This document shows positions 59,630-64,000 of a stretch of 64,000 nt of DNA, piece by piece. Origin of the DNA: an uncultured Clostridia bacterium (GTDB taxonomy: Bacteria > Bacillota > Clostridia > Christensenellales > Aristaeellaceae); assembly GCA_937874275.1 (NCBI GenBank), contig CALNAU010000101.1, positions 1 to 64,000 on the forward strand. Reading direction: 5' to 3'. Below the pieces are notes generated by a model, which made no database searches, was not told the DNA's origin, and worked only from the letters and a program-made list of their open reading frames with translations. The position numbers and the translations under genes were made by a program. The number at the start of each line of letters is the position of its first letter. The stretch's first letter is position 1.

Positions 59630-60826
59630 ATGAAACGAATCATCCAAGGGCTGGCGCTGACGCTGGCCGCACTGCTGGGATTGCAGGGCACCGCGCTGGC
59701 CTTCACACCCGCCATCGTGCCGCCGCCGCAGGCATGGCGGGAGCGGTATCAATCCTTCAGCCTGAAGCTAGCGAGCCAATATTTGCAACAGGCCGAACAA
59801 GACAACCAGATAGTGTCGCCCATGAGCCTGTATCTGGCACTGGGTATGCTGGCCGAAGGCGCCCGGGGGCAGACATTGACCGACCTGCAAACGCTGCTGG
59901 CGGGCGCCGCGGGCAGCCCGTTTGGGCCCGACATGGCCCAGCTGTGGGATAGTGCGTATTTGGACGGAGACATAGCCCGGCTCATCCCGGCCAACTCGTT
60001 GTGGATGAACAAAAAATTGCCCCTCAAGGAGGCCTATATTCAGGGCGTCCGCCAGGGGCACCACGCCGAGGTGTTCAGCGAGGATTTTGCCGACAGCGCA
60101 CTGTCCGAGCGCATCAAGGCGTGGGTCAGCCGGAAGACCGAGGGCCTGATTCAACCGGAGCTTCAGCCCTCGCCCGCGGACATGATGATGCTCATCAACG
60201 CGCTATACTTCCAGGACAAGTGGCTCATCCCCTTTGACAAGGCGTACACGCAGGCTGATGTTTTCCACCTTGCGGATGGCGGGGAAAAGCCCAATGTGCC
60301 CTACATGCATCGGCTTGACCGGGACACGGACTATGTCCGGGGCGAAGGCTTTCTGCGGGCGGACCTGGCGCTGACGGGCGGCGGCAAAGTCAGCTTGATT
60401 TTGCCCGATGAGGGAATCACACCGGCCGAACTGGCGGGCAGCCCGGAGCGTCTGAGTGAGGCGCTGACCGGCGGTACGCGGGAGCAGGGCAATGTGTCCT
60501 GGCAGGTACCGCGGGTGGATATCAAAAACAGCATCAACATGAACGACATGCTGACCGCACTGGGGCTGGGTAGCCTGTTCAGCGAGGCCGACCTCTCCGG
60601 GATTTCGGATGCCGAAGCCACGGTCAGCCAGGTGCGGCAGGATAACCGCATTTTGCTGGATGAAGTGGAGGTCAAAGCCGCTTCGGTCACGGTGATAGGG
60701 GTGGCTATGTCTGCCCCTATGGAGAAGCCCGTGGTGGTAGATATGCACCTTACCCGCCCCTACATGATGGCCATCTACGCCCGGGGCGGCGAGCTGGCCT
60801 TCATCGCGGCGGTGAATAACCCATAG
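59630..60826 (+). CDS. Exported serpin (serine protease inhibitor)
   Basis: A 398-residue serpin with a signal peptide (1-24: IIQGLALTLAALLGLQGTALA). Core serpin phrases: NQIVSPMSLYLALGMLAEGA, LINALYFQDKWLIPF, VPRVDIKNSINMNDML and RPYMMAIYARGG. The reactive loop sits between LDEVEVKAAS and MHLTRPY; counting from the hinge Glu as P17 puts P1 near the Met-Ser of VAMSAP, suggesting an inhibitor of elastase- or chymotrypsin-like proteases. P15 is Glu rather than Gly, so inhibition is not certain. ATG at 59630 is set by AAGGAGG; an ATG 6 bp earlier is too close. Confidence 0.9.
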   Translation: MKRIIQGLALTLAALLGLQGTALAFTPAIVPPPQAWRERYQSFSLKLASQYLQQAEQDNQIVSPMSLYLALGMLAEGARGQTLTDLQTLLAGAAGSPFGPDMAQLWDSAYLDGDIARLIPANSLWMNKKLPLKEAYIQGVRQGHHAEVFSEDFADSALSERIKAWVSRKTEGLIQPELQPSPADMMMLINALYFQDKWLIPFDKAYTQADVFHLADGGEKPNVPYMHRLDRDTDYVRGEGFLRADLALTGGGKVSLILPDEGITPAELAGSPERLSEALTGGTREQGNVSWQVPRVDIKNSINMNDMLTALGLGSLFSEADLSGISDAEATVSQVRQDNRILLDEVEVKAASVTVIGVAMSAPMEKPVVVDMHLTRPYMMAIYARGGELAFIAAVNNP

Positions 60827-60838
60827 CGTCGGAGAGTA

Positions 60839-60882
60839 AACAGCGGGGGATTGCCGGTTTGCTTGGCATTCCCCCGCTGTTT
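60839..60882. terminator. Two-way terminator between serpin and ABC permease
   Basis: A 12-bp outer stem (AACAGCGGGGGA/TCCCCCGCTGTT) with an inner pair (TTGCC/GGCAT). It lies between convergent genes; T-runs are short on both sides. Confidence 0.75.
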
Positions 60883-60894
60883 CATGTCCGGCCA

Positions 60895-62919
60895 TTACGC
60901 CTTCACAATTTTGTAGTAGCTGTGCGCTGTCTTCCAATACACCGCGATGTAGAACAGCGCGAAGCCCAGGTAGGCGGCCAGCGTCACCATCGCCAACAGC
61001 TTGGTATTGGTCAGCATCATCAGGTTGAGCACCTTGGATGTGATATTAAAGGCAGCTAGCAGGTGCAGCCCCGCCATCAGCAGCGGCAGGAAGAACACCA
61101 TCAGCACCTGACTTTTGATGGAGGCCTTCACCTCCTCCTTGCTCATGCCCACCTGCTGCATAATCAGGAAGCGCCCCTTGTCCTCATACCCTTCGCTGAC
61201 CTGCTTGTAATAGATGAGCAGCACCATGGCCATGATGAACACCAGGCCCAGGAACACCGTTACAAACAGCATCCCGCCATACAACGCGTTGAAGTCTGTG
61301 CGGTCAACGGCGATGTGGTTTGATATGATGCTGTACCCGCCATCGTTGTTCTCACGCATAAGTTGCGAAGAGCGCTCGCGGATTCCGCGCATCATCTCCT
61401 GGGCTGCCTCGGGTGCCAGAAGGCCTGTGTTGAAGGCGAAGTTGATGGACGGATACAGGGGGTTGGCCAGCCGGATGGCCTCGGGGCGCTGCTGATTGAT
61501 GGCCTGCACGATGGCATCCTTATCCGCGGGGGATAGCACGAGCAACTGATACTCCATGACCATATTGGCCCGGTTGTTCAGCGGTGCGACGGCATCCAGG
61601 TATCGGAGGATGCGAATCGTGTGTCCGCCGATGGTGACCGTTTCAGGTAGCCGCTGCTTGGTGGTAAAGGCCAGGGCTTCCCCGGATGCGAGCGATACCT
61701 CCTGCTGCGTGGCCGCCGCATAGTCATCCGCCGAAACCAACTCTACCGTCATGCGTGGGGACAGGCCATCCCAGCCATCTTCATCCTCATGGAAGCGGAT
61801 GGCACCGTTATCAAGGGAGGCCCGGAAGGAGACGCTGGGATAGCGCGCCATATCCTGCACCGAGGCTCCCGCGCGCTGCACCTCCTGGGCAAAAATGGCC
61901 TCTATCTTCGCCGCCTGCTCATCTGTGCGCAAGGGGTAGAGGGTCATCATGGCCTCGCGCGGATACCGCTCGCGCAATACATCTTCCCGCCCAGCAAACA
62001 CGCTGGCTGTTGCTGCCACCATCACCAGCACCATGGTGCTCAGGATACAAATGCTGGCCAGGCCGGCGGCGTTGCGGTTCATGCGGTGGCGCATGCCGGC
62101 CACCACGCTGAAGTGCTTGGGCTGGTAGTAGAAGCGCTGGTTGCGCTGCATCATGCGCAGCACGCTGATGCTGCCGGCGATGAACAGGGCATAGGTGGCC
62201 ACAATCACCAGCACCACCGCGATGAAAAACTGGGGCAGCGCTTTGAGCGCCGACTGTGCCCTGAGCGAGATGCCGTAGCCGCCCAGCAGACACGCGGCAC
62301 CCACCATGGCCAGCAGCGTGCGGGCGCGGGGCGCCTTTTCGCCCAGGCTCTCGCCGCGCAGCAGTTCCACCGGCCGGGCCAGGTGCACCTGCCGCAGGGT
62401 GTTGAGCAGGGTGAGCAGGTGGATGGCGCCAAACACCATGATGGTGGCGGGGATAAAGCCACTGGGGATATCCAGCGAACCGATTTGCTCTATGCCCAGC
62501 AACTTCAGCATCAGCAGGTACATCAGCCGGCTGAACAGCGCGCCTAGCAGCATGCCCACACCGGTGGACGCCACGCCCACGAGGATGGTTTCAATGGCCA
62601 GCACCCAGCCGATGTGCTTTTTCTCCATGCCCAGGATGTTGAACAGGCCAAACTCCTTGCGCCTGCGCTTGATGAGAAAGCTGTGGGTGTAGAACAGGAA
62701 AACAATCGCAAACAGAATCATGACCCACACGCCGAAATTGAGTGCGCCCTGTATGGTGCGGCCGCCGTAGGCATTGTGCAGAGATTGGGTGCCCGCCAGC
62801 ACGCCCATGATGAAGAAGATGGCGACCATGCCGGTACAGCTCAGCGCGTAGGGCAGGTAGCTCTGGCGGTTGCGGCGGATGTTTTGCAGCGCCAGGTCAG
62901 AAAAAAACTTGCCGTTCAC
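60895..62919 (-). CDS. BceB-like ABC transporter permease
   Basis: A 674-residue permease with ten membrane helices and a large extracytoplasmic domain between helices 7 and 8, the layout of BceB/FtsX-type antimicrobial-peptide sensors/transporters. Visible segments include LALQNIRRNRQSYLPYALSC at the N-terminus and MVLVMVAATASVFAGREDVL just before the large loop. It overlaps the ATPase gene by 4 nt. Such modules pull peptides such as bacitracin or lantibiotics from lipid II carriers and signal to a two-component system. Confidence 0.92.
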   Translation of the reverse strand: MNGKFFSDLALQNIRRNRQSYLPYALSCTGMVAIFFIMGVLAGTQSLHNAYGGRTIQGALNFGVWVMILFAIVFLFYTHSFLIKRRRKEFGLFNILGMEKKHIGWVLAIETILVGVASTGVGMLLGALFSRLMYLLMLKLLGIEQIGSLDIPSGFIPATIMVFGAIHLLTLLNTLRQVHLARPVELLRGESLGEKAPRARTLLAMVGAACLLGGYGISLRAQSALKALPQFFIAVVLVIVATYALFIAGSISVLRMMQRNQRFYYQPKHFSVVAGMRHRMNRNAAGLASICILSTMVLVMVAATASVFAGREDVLRERYPREAMMTLYPLRTDEQAAKIEAIFAQEVQRAGASVQDMARYPSVSFRASLDNGAIRFHEDEDGWDGLSPRMTVELVSADDYAAATQQEVSLASGEALAFTTKQRLPETVTIGGHTIRILRYLDAVAPLNNRANMVMEYQLLVLSPADKDAIVQAINQQRPEAIRLANPLYPSINFAFNTGLLAPEAAQEMMRGIRERSSQLMRENNDGGYSIISNHIAVDRTDFNALYGGMLFVTVFLGLVFIMAMVLLIYYKQVSEGYEDKGRFLIMQQVGMSKEEVKASIKSQVLMVFFLPLLMAGLHLLAAFNITSKVLNLMMLTNTKLLAMVTLAAYLGFALFYIAVYWKTAHSYYKIVKA

Positions 62920-63683
62920 TGCGCGTCGCCTCCCGTCATCAGCGCGGCCTGTGCATCGGCTATCTGTTGAAACAGCGAGGCGCGGCTCATGTCCCCCCGG
63001 TAAATCTGATGGAAGATTTGGCCATCCTTGATAAACAGTATGCGCTTGGCATGGCTGGCGGCTTTGGTGGAGTGGGTCACCATGAGGATGGTCTGCCCCT
63101 GGCGGTTGACCTCCTCAAATATATCCAGCAGCCCATCGGTGGCGCGGGAGTCCAGCGCGCCGGTCGGCTCGTCGGCCAGCAGCAGGCGTGGGCCGGTGAT
63201 CAGCGCGCGGGCGATGGCGGCGCGTTGTTTTTCACCGCCGGACACCTCGTAGGGATATTTGGCCAGCAGTTGCTCAATGCCCAGGCGCTGGGCCAGCGGC
63301 TTGATGCGCAGGGCCATTTCGGTGGGGCCAACATGGCCCGACAGCACCAGCGGGAGGTAGATGTTATCGCGGATGGAGAAGGTGTCCAACAGGTTGAAAT
63401 CCTGAAAGACAAACCCGAGGTTTTCCCGGCGGAAGGCGGCAAGCTCCTTTTCCGGGATATCCCCCATGGGCTTGCCATCCAATAGCACTTCGCCCGAGGT
63501 GGGTTGATCCAGGGCTGCCAGGATGTTCAGCAGCGTGGACTTGCCGGAACCGGACTCGCCCATGATGGCGACGTATTCGCCCTCCTCGACGGAAAAGTTG
63601 ATATCGCGCAATGCCTCCACCCGGTTGCCGCCAAAGCGTGTGATGTATACCTTCCTGATGTTGTTGACGTCCAATATGGCCAT
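62916..63683 (-). CDS. BceA-like ABC transporter ATPase
   Basis: A 255-residue ATPase with Walker A IMGESGSGKSTLLNILAALD, Q-loop FVFQDFNLLDTF, signature EVSGGEKQRAAIARAL, Walker B LLLADEPTGALD and switch MVTHSTKAA. It partners the permease gene downstream (4-nt overlap). The ribosome binding site (AAAGGAGC) is somewhat far from the ATG at 63683. A BceR-like box lies about 94 bp upstream. Confidence 0.94.
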   Translation of the reverse strand: MAILDVNNIRKVYITRFGGNRVEALRDINFSVEEGEYVAIMGESGSGKSTLLNILAALDQPTSGEVLLDGKPMGDIPEKELAAFRRENLGFVFQDFNLLDTFSIRDNIYLPLVLSGHVGPTEMALRIKPLAQRLGIEQLLAKYPYEVSGGEKQRAAIARALITGPRLLLADEPTGALDSRATDGLLDIFEEVNRQGQTILMVTHSTKAASHAKRILFIKDGQIFHQIYRGDMSRASLFQQIADAQAALMTGGDAQ

Positions 63684-63776
63684 GTGTTCTGGCGCTCCTT
63701 TCCCTTGGATGGGCTCAGCATAGCGCAACGCGGCAGCCCTTGCCTTAGCCCAGCCTTACAAAAGGGGTGGGTTGGG

Positions 63777-63790
63777 TGACAATTTTGTCA
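63777..63790. promoter_or_regulatory. BceR-like binding site upstream of bceAB
   Basis: TGACAATTTTGTCA, a perfect inverted repeat that fits TnACA-N4-TGTnA as known for BceR-type response regulators. It lies between the histidine-kinase gene and the ATPase gene, where such boxes usually stand. A weak -10 (TATGCT, about 63716-63721) follows without a good -35, as expected for an activated promoter. Confidence 0.55.
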
Positions 63791-63799
63791 TATTGGCCG

Positions 63800-64000
63800 T
63801 TATTCAACATCCGCACCTTCGGGCGGGAAGCGAAGCATGGCCTGTGTGCCCTGCCCGGGCTGTGCGTCCAACCGCACACCGATGCCCAGCCGACGGCATA
63901 CCTCGCGGCATAAAAACAGGCCGATGCCGGTGGACTCCCTGTCTACCCGGCCATTGTAGCCGGTGAAGCCCTGCTCAAATACGCGGGGCAAATCCTGCGG
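63800..64000 (-). CDS. Sensor histidine kinase, C-terminal part (BceS-like)
   Basis: Only the last 66 codons are in the window; the gene runs off the right end. The sequence has the end of an HATPase domain: RVFEQGFTGYNGRVDRESTG, then IGLFLCREVCRRLGIGVRL with the G2-box region, and QGTQAMLRFP. This fits the BceS-type intramembrane kinases that work with BceAB permeases. It precedes the ABC genes on the same strand with a BceR-like box between. Confidence 0.85.
   Translation of the reverse strand, partial: PQDLPRVFEQGFTGYNGRVDRESTGIGLFLCREVCRRLGIGVRLDAQPGQGTQAMLRFPPEGADVE

Noticed and set aside
1..64000. tRNA, rRNA, CRISPR, prophage or IS elements
   Set aside because: Intergenic spaces were read on both strands; none shows tRNA arms, conserved rRNA, regular repeats, or phage/transposase genes.

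Overview
The window reads as one contiguous, gene-dense stretch of chromosome from a GC-rich, low-oxygen-lifestyle Firmicute, most likely a gut Clostridia member (Christensenellales/Oscillospirales-like; this is inference from gene content, not a placement). Supporting signs are strong AGGAGG-type ribosome binding sites, RNase Y, a short ProB without PUA domain, dxs-tlyA synteny, AddA, a Bce-type ABC module, tryptophanase with an NSS transporter, a DUF438/hemerythrin protein and a serpin. I see no rRNA, tRNA, CRISPR array, transposase or prophage gene. Most genes lie in short operons with 4-nt ATGA overlaps, and many operons have a recognisable sigma-A promoter and an intrinsic terminator.

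Layout. 0-5.5 kb: DUF438 sensor-like protein with a perfect FNR/HcpR-type box; tryptophanase (tnaA) plus NSS transporter, divergent from a YheO/DauR-like regulator. 5.5-8.3 kb: tldD-tldE protease pair. 8.5-14.3 kb: VOC protein, NAGPA-domain exported protein, two HD phosphohydrolases coupled to a GNAT, and an M3 oligoendopeptidase. 14.3-18.3 kb: proBAC with a nitroreductase, then a DsrE-like protein. 18.4-24 kb: CapA-like and zinc-ribbon membrane proteins; a sugar-type ABC importer (binding protein and two permeases, no ATPase). 24-29 kb: XRE/zinc-ribbon regulator, GNAT-YoaP protein, dxs-tlyA, a small exported protein, a glycine-zipper membrane protein and a 157-bp inverted repeat.

29-41.7 kb: P1 peptidase; a 2-hydroxyacid dehydrogenase-VOC-GNAT operon; an MBL-fold protein and epimerase; a MerR regulator; a YdcZ-type transporter with an acyl-ACP thioesterase; and an ArsR-ABC-ABC exporter operon. 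41.7-51.5 kb: envelope hydrolase and YARHG protein; rny with a long leader; the housekeeping operon divIC-ppx-addA-nadD. 51.5-56.7 kb: SDR, a multi-hairpin structured element, a divergent acetokinase, pirin, esterase and a NagA-like deacetylase. 56.7-64 kb: an AT-richer DUF6056 membrane protein, an exported protein of unknown function, VOC, an exported serpin, and a BceAB-type ABC module with a BceR-like box and the 3' end of its likely histidine kinase.

The most interesting signals are non-coding: the six-hairpin element at 52321-52557, the 157-bp inverted repeat at 28785-28941, the FNR-type box before the DUF438 gene, the long leaders of tnaA and rny, and a probable leaderless GTG gene. Protein oddities are the acetokinase with altered catalytic residues, the Ppx/GppA protein lacking its first Asp, an MBL protein with a broken metal motif, and the exported serpin. 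Function calls rest on family resemblance recognised by eye; no database search was possible.
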